Notes: generated from the letters alone by a model not told the origin. Numbered from the stretch's first letter, positions 12,035 to 25,675 are shown. The stretch: 64,000 nt of DNA from Leptodactylus fallax (GCA_947044405.1 CAMRHE010000156.1:1531001-1595000); one strand, 5' to 3'. Program-made: numbers and translations.

Positions 12035-12504
12035 ATGGCAGACATCATGATAGTTCCACAACTGCCCCATTTCTTGTGAGTCTGCGTGCGAGCCTGCAGT
12101 GAACTATTGCTTCACCTGACATCAGGTAAATGTGGCCTCTTCTTCAGTGATATTACCTACAGTAAATACATTACAAGTAGTTATGCTCTTGAAGTCTTCT
12201 TCAAATGTAAATTAACTATGAAAAGGAAGAGAGCAGAAAATGCACTACAGTCTCTTTCTGGTTAGAGCAGATGCCTTTCTCAAGTGAGACAGGCACTGAT
12301 ATATAGCCAATGAACGCTTCCTTTAGTGCAGGGGGAGTCTGTCAGCAATTGCATCATCCACTTAGACATAAAAGTGTGGCATACCCTTTTCTGTTTGACA
12401 AAAGTGGACAGCAATGCATGTTGAACTGTAGGTAAAATGTATGCCCTTTTGTTGGTAACCATTTGCATACACTTTAAGCATATCCATTAAACGGATCCGC
12501 TAAA
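12035..12504. other. Unassigned non-coding stretch
   Basis: No ORF with recognisable domains is present. One ATTTGCAT octamer occurs near 12,463. No repeat arms were seen. Confidence 0.4.
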
Positions 12505-12506
12505 TA

Positions 12507-12648
12507 CAGTCATGGCCATAAGTGTTGGCATTCCTGAAATTTTTCCAGAAAATGAAGTATTTCTCCCAGAAAATTGTTGCAATTACACATGTTTTGTTAA
12601 ACACATGTTTATTTCCTTTGGGTGTATTGGAAAAACAGAGAAAAAAAA

Positions 12649-12655
<7 letters not shown>
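12507..12655 (+). mobile_element. Tc1 family terminus (left end only)
   Basis: TA at 12,505-12,506 is followed by CAGTCATGGCCATAAGTGTT, a terminus known from a Tc1 family. The sequence continues for about 150 bp of typical Tc1 arm and stops at a TA microsatellite. No inverse partner was found to the right, so this is one end of a broken element. The plus-strand transposase fragment at 13,245 may belong to it. Confidence 0.65.

Positions 12656-12687
<32 letters not shown>
12656..12687. repeat. (TA)n microsatellite
   Basis: About 15 AT dinucleotides follow a short CA run. It sits exactly between the ends of two different Tc1 families, so a Tc1 probably inserted into or beside a TA tract. Confidence 0.9.
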
Positions 12688-14209
<1,522 letters not shown>

Positions 14210-14217
14210 TAGCAGAG

Positions 14218-15440
14218 CAGGGGTATAAATCCCGGGGTAGCAGCGGTAGCGGATGCCACAGGGCCCGGGACATTAGCCCTGTGGCAGCCGCTACCGCGAA
14301 CCCCACAAACTAGTGGCGTAACAATCGCGGTCGCAGGGTTTGTGACTGTGACCGGACCCGGCAGGGTACAGGGCCCGCGGTCAGCTGGAGATGGCTGGGC
14401 CCCGGAACACTATGATAGCGGTGGGGGAAAGCCTGGTTCCCCCACCACTATACATACTGTTATTGGAAAGGGACCCTGGCATATTGCAGGCCCCTTTCCA
14501 ATAGATGGCAGGGCAGGGCACCCAGGGGAGGTGACTGAAAACAATAAACACATATTCTCACCTCTTCTGGGCACAGCCTTCTCTCCGGCGCTCCTCCGTC
14601 ATGACTGAGGCCTGTGATTAGGCCCCAGCGGTCACATGGGGGCGCGACCACGTAATGACATCAGTGCGCCCCCATGTGACCGCTGAGGCCCAATCACAGG
14701 CCTCAGCAGCGACGTCGGAAGTGGGCATGAAGAGGCTGAAGATGGCAGGATAGAGCAAGGATGCCAAGGAAAGGTAAGGCAAGGTGAGTATGAGAGTTTG
14801 TTATTTTTAATCACCTTCCCTGGGCCTCCGATTATTATACTCTGGGGTGTGAGGAGACTCCAAAGTATAATAATAGCACCAAAGCGGAGGGGGGGCTGTT
14901 GTGAGCTTATAATACTGTGTGGGGGCCACTGTGGAGCATATACTACTGGGTGGGGCCACTGTAGAGCATATAATACTGGGTGGGGCCACTGTAGAGCATA
15001 TACTACTGGGTGGAAGCCACTGTGGAGCATATACTACTGGGTGGGGCCACTGTAGAGCATATACTACTGGGTGGGGGACACTGTGGAGCATATACTACTG
15101 GGTGGGGGCCACTGTGGGGGGCATATAATACTGGGTGGGGCCCACTGTGGGGGGCATATAATACTGGGTGGGGACCACTGTGGGGGGCATATAATACTGT
15201 GTGGGGCCACTGTGGGGAGCATATTATACTGTGTGTGGGGAGAGCAATGTAGAACATATAATGCTGTATGGGGGCCACTGTGGAGCATATAATGCTGTGT
15301 GGGGACCACTGTCGAGCATATAATACTATCTGGGGCCATTGTTGAGCATATTTTACAGTTTGGGGACCAGTAACTGGTTCGGAGGGGGGGCCATGTCAAA
15401 TGTTCGCCTTGGGGCCCAGCCATTCCTAGTTACGCCACTG
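14218..15440. mobile_element. hAT-type non-autonomous element, copy B, complete
   Basis: The 1223-bp element is flanked by an exact 8-bp duplication, TAGCAGAG at 14,210-14,217 and 15,441-15,448. The ends are short and imperfectly inverted: CAGGGGTATAAATCC at the left and inverse CAGTGGCGTAACTAGG at the right. An 8-bp duplication with CAG..G ends is diagnostic of hAT. It has no transposase, so it would have depended on an autonomous relative. It shares its body with copies A (1-633) and C (16,959-17,699). Confidence 0.9.
14890..15360. repeat. Minisatellite inside hAT copy B
   Basis: There are about 14 units of roughly 28-38 bp, of the type GGGTGGGGCCACTGTAGAGC followed by ATATAATACT. The units vary by one or a few bases and the later ones carry GGGGGG insertions. 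The open frames through this block are a result of its periodicity. Confidence 0.9.
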
Positions 15441-15448
15441 TAGCAGAG

Positions 15449-16192
15449 CATGCATGATCTTTAAGACTCCATGCAGTTGGAAAGGTGGCCTGCAAAGGCA
15501 GTTTCCACAAGCTGATATAGTACCCTTCTTTACCATATCAATAGACTTTGACCATTGCCCGAACCCTGCTCTGCACTGATAAGGGCAAGCACTGTGAAAT
15601 AGCTTTCGGTGGATGGGCATCTCTTTCTTTTTAAAAAGTTTTTCTGGTTTGGTTTATATCCCAAGTCATGTCACAAGACTTTGTGAAAGTCAGACACTGG
15701 ATTATAGTGAACTACCTTCCAATAGGTGGTTTTAGAGGTATAGTTTTCCCCAGGTTTAGGGAGTTTGACCAGGGGCCCCCATGACCTCCTTCAATCACCT
15801 TAATGGGGCTGCCAGGACTGAAATCTCTAGCAGCCCTGGGAGCCAAATAGGAGTGAATGGAACACTGGTCATGTACGCGCACTAGTTCTTCATTCACAGG
15901 GAGGATGCAGGAGAACTTTCTCAGAATTACTGAAGGACCCAGCGTTTGGACCCCCAGAGATGTGACACGTTTTCTCTATTCCCTATTTCTATATGGTGCT
16001 TCCCCAGTATAATGATGCAGCAATGGAAAACCTAGTGAGTTGCTCACACTGCATATATTTTTCATAATTTGGGAATGTTAGGTGTGCTAAATGATTTCTT
16101 TGAATGGAACGTTACTAAACACAGTATATAGTGCAAAACTGAATAAAAATACTGTAGCCCTGATCATCATATAATATCTATCTAGTCATATA
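15449..16192. other. Unassigned non-coding stretch
   Basis: No ORF with recognisable domains and no repeat arms are seen between the hAT copy and the solo LTR. Confidence 0.4.
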
Positions 16193-16196
16193 CTGT

Positions 16197-16752
16197 TGTG
16201 ATAAAGTGTATGGTAAAGTTGTGAACAGGATGTATATCTCACCTGGTTTCCTCAGCCAGGCAGGGTAGTGCAAGTCCAGAAGGATACATGTTGCTTTAGC
16301 AGAACATAGTCTGCTAGGGCTCTTTATTTAACTTATATGGGTTGGATTTTCTGGACTGGAGGACAGGTTGGCAGTGGGAGTCTTATAGTCCACACCCCTA
16401 GTCCACTACGGGTTTGTCCCTAGTCCCAGGTGTTCTCAGGTGAGGCTTGCTGAAGTTCATTACTGGGGAAGGAAGCCTGAAAAGGGTTGACAGGTTTGCA
16501 GCCTGAGAAATAAAGCCCCCTGGAGTGGGCGTTATGGACAGTTTGCTACTGTGTTTGGTGCCAGGTATTAGGCCTGCACTGGGATAGTGAGGCATGCTGC
16601 TGTATAGTTAGAGCCGGACAGGCTTAGGTTTATTTTGTTTGCACTGTGTTTTGTGCTGAAGCATTTAAATAAATGCACCCATGGAGTTTAAAACTCGCTG
16701 CCTGTGTAAATTCTGTCATTGCTGACCCCCACCGTATGACCTGATCCCTACA
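16197..16752 (+). mobile_element. Solo LTR (556 bp)
   Basis: The segment begins TGTGATAAAG and ends CCCTACA, so it has TG...CA ends, and it is flanked by the 4-bp direct repeat CTGT (16,193-16,196 and 16,753-16,756). Two AATAAA signals lie at about 16,504 and 16,666 on the plus strand, consistent with a plus-oriented LTR. No internal retroelement sequence is attached, so it is a solo LTR left by recombination between two LTRs. The parent family is unknown. Confidence 0.68.
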
Positions 16753-16958
16753 CTGTATATAATGTCAACCAATCAATAATTTAATTTTAATATCTGTCAC
16801 CAGCGATGAGCACATACAAATAAACACACTGATAGATAAATTAGGGCCACCTGAATGTAATGACTTTTTTTTTATTTCCCAGATTTATAAATCTGATTAT
16901 GCAAATGAGCAGTCTGGAGCACCGAGGGCATCTCTGGCACTACTACTACTACTCCTAC

Positions 16959-17699
16959 CAGGGGTGTAAATACCGGGTTAGCAGCGGTAGCGGCTGCAAC
17001 AGGGCCCAGGACATTAAGGTCTCTTTTGAGACCCCAGAGTATAACGATCCGGGGCCCAGGGGAGGTGAGCGAACATAAAAAACAATGTTACTTACCTCTC
17101 CTACGCTCCGACAGGCTTCAGGCCTGTTTGGTGACGTCCCAGACATCAGCTGACGTCATTATGTGTCGCGACGCCAGCCTAGCTCACGCGAGAACATTGA
17201 AGAAGGCCGAAGTAGCGCACCGGAGTGCATCAGAGCCAGGGACTGCTAAGTAGCATTGCTTTTTATGTTTGTATCCTCCCCTGGGTCTCCGATAATAATC
17301 GTTCATGGGTGGTCAACTATGGGGCATAATACTATGTGAAGGGGCCACTATGCTACATATTGTGTGCAGGGGCCACTATGGGGCATAATACTGTGTGCAG
17401 GGGCTACTATGGGGCATAATACTGTGTGCAGGGGCCACTATGGGGCATAATACTGTGTGCAGGGACCACTATGGGGCATAATACTGTGTGCAGGGGCCAC
17501 TATGTGGCATAATACTGTGTGCAGGGGCCACTATGGGGCATACTACTGTGTGCAGAGGCCACTATGGGGCATGATACTGTGTGCAGGGACCACTAGGGCG
17601 CATAATAGTGTGCGCAGGAATGTGGTTGGGGGTGGTGGTTCGGGGGTCCCCATGTCAAATGTTCGCCTTGGGGCCCAGCCATTCCTAGTTACGCCACTG
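16959..17699. mobile_element. hAT-type non-autonomous element, copy C
   Basis: The left end CAGGGGTGTAAATACCGGG and the right end (inverse CAGTGGCGTAACTAGG) match copy B. The flanking 8-mers are ACTCCTAC (16,951-16,958) and AGTCCTAC (17,700-17,707), seven of eight identical. It contains a minisatellite at about 17,310-17,600. It sits between the arms of another element, so it is the younger of the two insertions. Confidence 0.87.
17310..17605. repeat. Minisatellite inside hAT copy C
   Basis: About nine units of roughly 32 bp, of the type GTGTGCAGGGGCCACTATGG plus GGCATAATACT. The unit sequence differs from that in copy B, which points to independent expansion in each insertion. Confidence 0.88.
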
Positions 17700-18116
17700 A
17701 GTCCTACCCACAGCATTATGTTTGACTGCCTTGCTGCTACAGAGATGTCGAGGTCTCATCTGGCCATGTATTCTTGCTGTCGCGATGTGATTTGATCATA
17801 CATGCGCAGTGGACTTGCTCTGGTCTGAAATGTAATGAGCAGTTCTGTACATGCTCGAGAATACAGGGCCAAGAGAGACTTCAGCATCTCTGCCTGGCCC
17901 TGTCACTTTCACAACGTGGCCAAACATAATGCAGGGGGCGGGAGCAGCCTGGATCACCAGAAATGCTCCTTGGTGCTCCAGACTCCTCATTTGCATAATC
18001 AGATTTATAAAGTTCTCTCTGCAATGGAGGTCCAGATTGGGAAATGAAAAAAGCCATTACTTTCAGGTGACCCTTATATATTTAGCCGTGTGTTTACTTT
18101 TTTGTGCTCATCCCTG

Positions 18117-19109
18117 ATGATAGACCCCTTAAAAAAGAGAAAAAATAAAATAGAAAATAAGTCAGTTGACAATGGTACTGTTCTACAATACAAATATACA
18201 GTATACCGTAGTATAGTTGTAACCGATGACCCCTGTATAGGGTAGATATGTGTTGTACAGTTAAGACAATAAAGTGATTATAGAGTATCCATTACATTTC
18301 CTTAGTGGCATTTACGGTTCTCATTTTCTTACTTGTGCATGGATTTATATGAGGCACCTTAGGAAACTTTAGAATGGACCAACAACAATGTGGCTTGAAG
18401 CTCCAAGGTCCCATTCAAAAGTCTTAGGATCAAGCATGCTATATAGAGTTGTGTCTATATTTCCCACAACGCTATAGTACAGCTCTCTTTTAATATTGAT
18501 TTCCAAGAAGTTCAGCCAGAAAAATGCCACCTTAGAAAGTGTCTCTCTTTCCCCATCTCTCTGTGTTTGTGGGTCCATTTTCCACAAAATGTGAGTCATG
18601 GTAAGTGTGAATTTATCTTCCCTCTGAATCTTATTATTCAATTTGTTTTCATGGTTGTTCATTTAGTCTGACCACACGGAGAAATCCTCCTTGCCTGTGG
18701 TTTGGATGACTGCCTTCATGACTATGTGTTCCTGTGCAAGTTGTAACAGCTGTCCAACCGAAAAATACTGTGCTAGCCAAAACCACCTCCCCAAATTATA
18801 TATTCATTATTTACATACTCACTTCTTATATTAGTTTGTCTGTTATGCTGGAAAGTAATTTCAAATGTTTGAGGTGTTAGTATGACAATGTTTCTATCTA
18901 TAATAAGCATTTAACCTAAATAATGCATTAGAAATTGCTGTACATAATTTGAATCCCTTTACAAATGGAGAGCAATGTCTCTACTTTTTTTGTATTTGTA
19001 TTTTTTTCAGAGATTTACTTCTTTTTAACGACAGGATAACTATACTATATTTATTATCTTAATAAATATAGCATATTAATGCTATTATATTAATATCTAT
19101 CTATCTATA
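18117..19109. other. Unassigned AT-rich stretch with (TATC)n
   Basis: AT-rich throughout. A short (TATC)n microsatellite lies near 19,096-19,120. The minus-strand frame at 18,369-18,662 has no recognisable domain. Confidence 0.4.
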
Positions 19110-19484
19110 TCTATCTATGTTATGTATGTCACTATTGTAGAATTGGAAAAAAATGTTGAAGTCATGCAAATGAGGCAATTGGTGCACTGGAGAAGGGCCT
19201 TGCAGCTTTAACCTTTACCATGTCCTACCTCAGCCATCCCTTGATGTGAGAGCTGATCCTCCCATTGCTATGATATCACCCATCCTACCGAAACAGCAAG
19301 AGCAGTGCTCCCAGAGCTGAAGGCCCACTCCCCCGTGCACCATCTGCCTCATTTGCATAAGACTTCAGTTTTTTTACGCAAAATCTACAAAAATGACATA
19401 CAAACGTATGTATCACTGTAATGTTCTCTGTAATACAGTTGTGACAATTGTATATATTTGTGGGATGTGATAGACTCCCTTTAA
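19110..19484. mobile_element. T2-like MITE, left end lost
   Basis: The right end, inverted, reads TTAAAGGGAGTCTATCACAT (TTAA 19,481-19,484). Inner arms pair: CATGCAAATGAGGCAATTGG at 19,163 and the inverse of CATCTGCCTCATTTGCAT at 19,341. The left terminus is replaced by the TATC microsatellite. Two ATGCAAAT octamers lie at 19,164 and 19,351 (inverted). Confidence 0.7.
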
Positions 19485-19842
19485 GCCGGACAGAGAATGA
19501 GAAAGGATGATCCTTTCTTTTTATTTTTATGTCCTTTACTATATCAAATGGGAAGTTCTAAAACATATTGGCCAAAGTTCAAGAGATGGACTAAATTGCT
19601 ATGCAGTCATCCCTTGGCAAAGGTTATAGAAATAAAATTGTTTCTGCCTCCTGGATAATCAGAAAGCTACTACCAAAGGCCAGAGGTGTAACTTAAAGCT
19701 CCTCAGCCCCATTGGAAAATCTGCAATGGAATCCGAACCTACCTTGTGCCATTTAAATTAGTGGTATATTTTATGTGGTAGAGGGACCTTTGGGGCACTC
19801 TCAGGGTCCAGGACAACTGCTATTATTGGACCTCATATACAG
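19485..19842. other. Unassigned non-coding stretch
   Basis: No coding region or repeat arms recognised. Confidence 0.35.
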
Positions 19843-19844
19843 TA

Positions 19845-20578
19845 CAGACCAAAAGTTTGGACACACCTTCTCATTCCAAGAGTTTTCTGTATTTTCATGA
19901 TTATAAAAATTGTAGATTCACACTGAAGGCATCAAAACTATGAATTAACACATGTGGAATTATATACTTAACAAAAAAGTGTGAAACAACTGAAAATATG
20001 TCTTATATTCTAGGTTCTTCAAAGTAGCCACCTTTCGCTTTGATTACTGCTTTGCACACTCTTGGCATTCTCTTGATGAGCTTCAAGAGGTAGTCACCTG
20101 AAATGGTCTTCCAACAGTCTTGAAGGAGTTCCCAGAGATGCTTAGCACTTGTTGGCCCTTTTGCCTTCATTCTGCGGTCCAGCTCACCCCAAACCATCTC
20201 GATTGGGTTCAGGTCTGGTGACTGTGGAGGCCAGATCATCTGGCATAGCACCCCATCACTCTCCTTCTTGGTCAAATAGCCCTTACACAGTCTGACGGAG
20301 TGTTTGGGGTCATTGTCCTGTTGAAAAATAAATGATGGTCCAACTAAACGCAAACCGGATGGAATAGCATGCCGCTGCAAGATGCTGTGGTAACCATGCT
20401 GGTTCAGTATTCCTTCAATTTTGAATAAATCCCCAACAGTGTCACCAGCAAAGCACCCCCACACCATCACACCTCCTCCTCCATGCTTCACGGTGGGAAC
20501 CAGGCAAGTAGAGTCCATTCGTTTCAAAATGTGAAATGCTCTGCTTTTCAGACAGATAGTCATACCACCCAAATACAT
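19845..20578 (-). mobile_element. Tc1/mariner element, truncated, DD38E type
   Basis: TA at 19,843-19,844 precedes the terminus CAGACCAAAAGTTTGGACAC. About 150 bp of arm leads to a minus-strand transposase. The other terminus and the 5' part of the gene are absent past about 20,578. The catalytic spacing differs from the other Tc1 copies in the window. Confidence 0.83.
20003..20578 (-). pseudogene. Tc1-like transposase, C-terminal part (DD38E spacing)
   Basis: This open frame of 191 codons covers the later catalytic domain: [17 protein letters not shown] (about residues 28-44), the second catalytic Asp in FQQDNDPKHS (about 88) and the catalytic Glu in [11 protein letters not shown] (about 127). 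I count 38 residues between that Asp and Glu, against 34 in the copy at 3330. The DNA-binding domain and the first catalytic Asp are missing at the N-terminus. The first Met is only the first in the surviving frame, not the real start. DD38E spacing is known from the Intruder group of Tc1/mariner transposons. Confidence 0.85.
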
Positions 20579-20599
20579 TAATAAATATTATCTACCATA

Positions 20600-23500
20600 T
20601 CTCTACTTTATATTGGCATCATCTTTTAATCGTCCTTTCATTTATTTTGGATGTCAGAAGGTTTACAATAACAGCGATTTTCTCAGATTTGCAAGAAAAT
20701 TTCTCAATCTAAGTTTTTTAGGGACCACTTCAATTCTGAAGGGGATTATAAAGGCATATATATTAGAAAACCCCCATAAATTTTCAAAACTGCACCCCTC
20801 AAATTCTAAACAGCATTTAGGAAGTTTGTTAACCCTTTAAGTATTTCAATGAATTAAAACAAAGAATTAAAACCATATGGAGGTAATATTTAGACATTAC
20901 ATTTTTTCTTTCAATAATACATTCATTTAGCCCTAAAATTAACACATTCACAAGGGGCTAAAGGAGAAAATGCATCTCACAGTTTGTTATGAAATTTCTC
21001 TCGAGCACAGAAATACCCCACATGTGGATGTAAATTGATGTTTGGGCACACCGCAGCGCACAGAAGGGAGGGAGTGACACTGGATGTTTGAAAAGCATAT
21101 TTTGCTGGAATAGTTTTCAGGTGCCATGTCTCATCTACAGAGCCCCTAGAGTACCAAACCAATGGAAACCCTCCAAAAGTGACCCCATTTTGGGAACTAT
21201 ACCCCTGACAGAATTCATCAAGAGCATTTTGACTCCACAGCCATTTCACAGATTTTATTAACATTGGGATGTGTAAATGAAAAATTTACTAAAATGTCAC
21301 TTTATGCCCAAAGTTTTCATTTTGACAAGGGGCTAAAGGAGAAAAAGCACCACACAGGTTGTTAAGCAATTGCTCCTGAACACGGCAATACCCCATAATG
21401 TGGTTGTAATCTGCTGTATGGATACATGGTGGGGCTCGGAATCGAAAGAGGGCTATTTGGCTTTTGGAGGGCAGATTTTGCTGGAATAGTTTTCAGGTGC
21501 CATGTTGCATTTGCAGAGCCCCTAAAGTACGATTACAAAGTGACCTCGTTTTAGAAACTACACCCCTCACAGAATTTATCTAGGGGTATAGTGAGAATTT
21601 TGACCCTACAGATTTTTCACATATTTTATTAACATTGGGACATGAAAATGAAAAATTACTTTTTTTCGATAAACCGTCACCGTTATTTTCACAAGAGAAT
21701 AAAAGAAAAGAATATCCCCAAAGTTTGTTAAACAATTTCTCCTGAAAACGGGAATACCCCATATGTGGTTGTAAACTGCTGTATGGGTACATGGTGGGGC
21801 TCAGAAGGGAAAGAGTGCTTTTTGGTTTTTGGAGGGCAGATTTTGCTGAAATAGTTTTCAGGTACCATGTACAATGGAAACCCCCAAAAAGTGACTCCAT
21901 TTTGGAAACTACACCCCTCATAGAATTTATCAAGGGGTATGGTGAGCGTTTTGACTTCACAGCTGTTTCACAGATTTTATTAGCATTGGAACGTAAAAAT
22001 GAAAAATTACTTTTTTTTTTCAAATAAATCGTCAATTTAGTCACAAATTTTTAATTTTTACAAGGGATTAAAGAAGAAATAAAACACCACAGTTTGTTAT
22101 GCAATTTCTCCTGAACATGGAAATGCCCCATATGTGGTCATAAACTGCTGTATGGGTACATTGAAATGTACAGAATGGAAAGAGCGCTATTTTGGTTCTT
22201 GGAGGGCAGATTTTGCTGGAATAGTTTTCAGATGCCATGTTGCATTTCCAGAGCCCCTAAAGTACCAGTACAATGAAAACCCCCTAAAAAATGACCCCAT
22301 TTTAGAAACTACACCCCTCAAGGAATTTCTAAAGGGGTATTATCATTTTGAGCCCAAGAGTGCTTCCCAGAAATGAATGTAAAAAATGAAAATTTACATT
22401 TTTAAAGAAATATGCAATTTCAGTGCCCAATATGTTGCACCCACTTTGTGTCATCAGAGACATGCACTCCTAAAAACTATTATGTGGGCTATCCCGGGTA
22501 CGAAAAAGTTGTATATGTCAGCATAAACTGCTTTTTGGGCACACAGCAGGGCTCAGAAGGGAAGGAGCACTGCACTTTTTAGCTTTTACAGTATAGATTT
22601 GGAGGGACTTTCTGGATGCAATGTTGTTTTTGCAGAGCCCTGGAAGTGCCAGTAAATTGGAATTCCCCAAGAAGTGACCCCATTTTGAAGGGCAATTTTA
22701 GGGTCTCTGCAATGTGACATAGTGTCCAAAAACACCAATAACTAACTAAATCTGTGCTCCAAAAGCCACATAGCGCTTCTTCACGTCTGCACCCTGCTGT
22801 GTGCCCAAATGGCAGTTTATGCCCACGTGTATGACACTGTTGTACCCAGGATAACGTACTCAATGCCATATTTGGGTATAAACTGCTGTTATAGTACAGC
22901 CGGGCACAGAAGAGAAGGAGCACGTTTTGGTTTTTGGAGCACAGTCTGGTTTTTGGACGTCATGCCACTTTTGCAGAGCCACTGAATTGCCAGTATAGTG
23001 GAATCCGCAGATATTCACCCCATTTTGGAAACTACCCCACTGAAGGGATTTATCAAGTGGCATAGCAAGCATTTTTAACCATTGAGTGTTGCATTAATTT
23101 AATTTCCAGAATTGAATGCGTAGCTGATAATGAAAAGTGAAAATTGCAATTTTTCCAGAGATACGCCATTTCAGTGCCTGATATGTTGTGCCCAGCTTGT
23201 GTCAGCAAAGACACACACTCCAAAAACTGTTAAGCAGGGATCCCGGGCACAACAGCTTTGGGAGCTTTCTCTTTGACTCAAGCCAGGCACAACATTTTAC
23301 GCACTGAAATGAAGTATTTCTGGAAAATAAATTATAGCAACATTTGGGGGTTAGAAGTGCTCACTGTACCCCTGGATAAATTCCTTCATGGGTGTAGTTT
23401 CCAAAATGGGGTCACATATCAAGGGATTCCACTTAGCTATCATTTTAGGGCTCCACAAAATTAGCATGACAGCCAAAAACCAAACAATCTAAATCTGTGC

Positions 23501-24076
23501 TCCAAAAACCACATGCCACTCATTCCCTTCTGTGCCCAGCCAAATATCAGTTTATACCCACATATGACATTAAGTACGATATCCTGGATACAACAGTGTC
23601 ATACATATGTGCATAAACTTCAGTTTTGGCACACAGCAGGGCGCAGATGTGAAGGAGCGATGTGGCTTTTGGAGTGCATATTTATATGTTTGGTATTTGG
23701 ACACCATGTCATGTTTGCAGAGTCCCTGAGGTGCCAGTAAAGTCGAATGCTCTAGGAACTGACCCCAAAGAATTTATCAAGGAGTGTAGTGAGCATTAGT
23801 ATCCCAGACGTGAAAGCATAGCAGATGGTGAAAAGTAAATATGTAAGCTGTGAGGAGTACATTGCAAACACCAAATTCCCTCATATTTTCCCAGTAGCTC
23901 CTATGATTGGGGGGTCATTCTGGGGTTCACTTCTGGTTCCTTTCTGTCGTAAGCTCTAAATCTGGGGTGTACCCTGATATATACGCTCGCAGCTTATACA
24001 TTCCCTTCCTGACGCTGCCAGTTATGTCCTAATGATGTGGCGATTTTTGGGGTTTTTGTTTTCACATAGTGGAAGA
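20600..24076. repeat. Large amphibian-type repeat, copy 1, left part
   Basis: Degenerate units of about 350-400 bp follow in tandem. Each carries TGCAGAGCCCCTAAAGTACC, GACCCCATTTTGGAAACTAC and ACCCCTCA..GAATTTATC. The last block recurs near 20,797, 21,196, 21,560, 21,911, 22,311, 23,035 and 23,766. One unit near 23,385-23,420 is inverted. Open frames in it (for example 21,580-22,044 minus) change with each unit and have no known domain. The function and the class of element are unknown. Confidence 0.75.
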
Positions 24077-24078
24077 TA

Positions 24079-25673
24079 CAGTGGGGAAAAAAAGTAGTCA
24101 GCCACCAATTGTGCAAATTCTCCCACTTAAAAAAATGAGAGAGGCCTGTAATTGACATCATAGGTAGACCTCAACTATGAGAGACAAAATGAGAAAACAT
24201 ATCAAGAAAATCACATTGTCTGATTTTTAAAGACTTTATTTGCAAATTATGGTGGAAAATAAGTATTTGGTCAATAACAAAAGTTCATCTCAATACTTTG
24301 TTATATATCCTTTGTTGGCAATGACAGAGGTCAAACGTTTTCTATAAGTCTTCACAAGGTTGGCACACACTGTTGCTGGTATGTTGGCCCATTCCTCCAT
24401 GCAGATCTCCTTCTAGAGCAGTGATGTTTTGGGGCTGTCGCTGGGCAACACGGACTTTCAACTCCCTCCAAAGGTTTTCTATGGGGTTGAGATCTGGAGA
24501 CTGGCTAGGCCACTCCACGACCTTGAAATGCTTCTTACGAAACCACTCCTTTGTTGCCCTGGCGGTGTGCTTGGGATCACTGTCATGCTGAAAGACCCAG
24601 TCACGTTTCATCTTCAATGCCCTTGCTGATGGAAGGAGGTTTGCACTCAAAATCTCACGATACATGGCCCCATTCATTCTTTCATGTACACGGATCAGTC
24701 GTCCTGGTCCCTTTTCAGAGAAACAGCCCCAAAGCATGATGTTGCCACCCCCATGCTTTACAGTAGGTATGGTGTTCTTTGGATGCAACTCAGCATTCAC
24801 TCTCCTCCAAACACGACGAGTTGTGTTTCTTCCAAACAGTTCTACTTTGGTTTCATCTGACCATATGGCATTCTCCCAATACTATTCTGGAACATCCAAA
24901 TGCTCTCTAGCAAACTTCAGACAGGCCCGGATATGTACTGGCTTAAGCAAGGGGACACGTCTGGCACTGCAGAATCTGAGTCCCTGGCGGCGTAGTGTGT
25001 TACTGATGGTAGCCTTTGATAAGTTAGTCCCAGCTTTATGCAGGTCATTCACTAGGTCCACCCGTGTGGTTCTGGGATTTTTGCTCAACGTTCTTGTGAT
25101 CATTTAGACCCCACGGGGTGAGATCTTGAGTGGAGCCCCTGATGGAGGGAGATTATCAGTGGTCTTGTATGTATTTCATTTTCTAATTATTGCTCCCACA
25201 GTTGATTTCTTCACACCAAGCTGCTTGCCTATTGCAGATTCAGTTTTCCCAGCCTGGTGCAGGTCTACAATTTTGTTTCTGGTGTCCTTCCACAGCTCTT
25301 TGGTCTTCACCATAGTGGAGTTTGGAGTGTGACTGTTTGAGGTTGTGGACAGGTGTCTTTTATACTGATAACAATTTCAAACAGGTGCCATTACTACAGG
25401 TAATGAGTGGAGGACAGAGGAGCCTCTTAAAGAAGAAGTTACAGGTCTGTGAGAGCCAGAAATCTTGCTTGTTTGTAGGTGACCAAATACTTATTTTCCA
25501 CCATAATTTGCAAATAAATTCTTTAAAATCAGACAATGTGATTTTCTGGATATGTTTTCTTATTTTGTCTCTCATAGTTGAGGTCTACCTATGATGTCAA
25601 TTACAGGCCTCTCTCATCTTTTTAAGTGGGAGAACTTGCACAATTGGTGGCTGACTACTTTTTTTCCCCACTG
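24079..25673 (-). mobile_element. Tc1/mariner transposon, full length (copy 2)
   Basis: The 1595-bp element is flanked by TA (24,077-24,078 and 25,674-25,675). Its termini CAGTGGGGAAAAAAAGTAGT and their inverse match the copy at 3111-4691, with long arms of about 200 bp. It interrupts the large repeat. The immediate flanks are GTGGAAGA before the left TA and TCTTCCAC after the right TA, so the target was a perfect palindrome. Confidence 0.93.
24295..25313 (-). pseudogene. Tc1 transposase (DD34E), broken
   Basis: The start codon is at 25,311-25,313, matching the copy at 4330. Compared with that copy, the frame has a TGA at the RKW tryptophan, a TAA before MITRTLSKNP (about 25,104) and a TAG after LDVPE (about 24,880). 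Between these the sequence stays in phase. The catalytic motifs are retained: [20 protein letters not shown] and NPIENLW. An inserted base after NITALE (about 24,414) shifts the frame, so the last 35 residues are read out of phase. Three nonsense changes and one frameshift make it non-functional. Confidence 0.88.
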
Positions 25674-25675
25674 TA

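Larger units (their letters stand above)
16801..18116. mobile_element. Long-inverted-repeat element split by hAT copy C
   Basis: The outer arms pair over about 130-150 bp. CAGCGATGAGCACATACAAA at 16,801 is the inverse of the segment ending CCTGATGA at about 18,116. The inner blocks GGGCCACCTGAATGTAATG and GATTATGCAAATGAG also pair with their inverses (to about 17,985). The left arm lacks about 25 bp present in the right arm (17,999-18,035 side). No clear target duplication is seen. Each arm carries one ATGCAAAT octamer. A separate hAT copy is nested at 16,959-17,699. Confidence 0.75.

Noticed and set aside
14798..15423. Open frames with repeated GATVEHILLGG-type peptides, both strands
   Set aside because: They reflect the minisatellite in hAT copy B and have no conserved start or domain.
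21580..22923. Frames of 110-154 codons in the large repeat
   Set aside because: Homologous units at 21,200-23,900 do not conserve these frames, so they are chance openings in a non-coding repeat.
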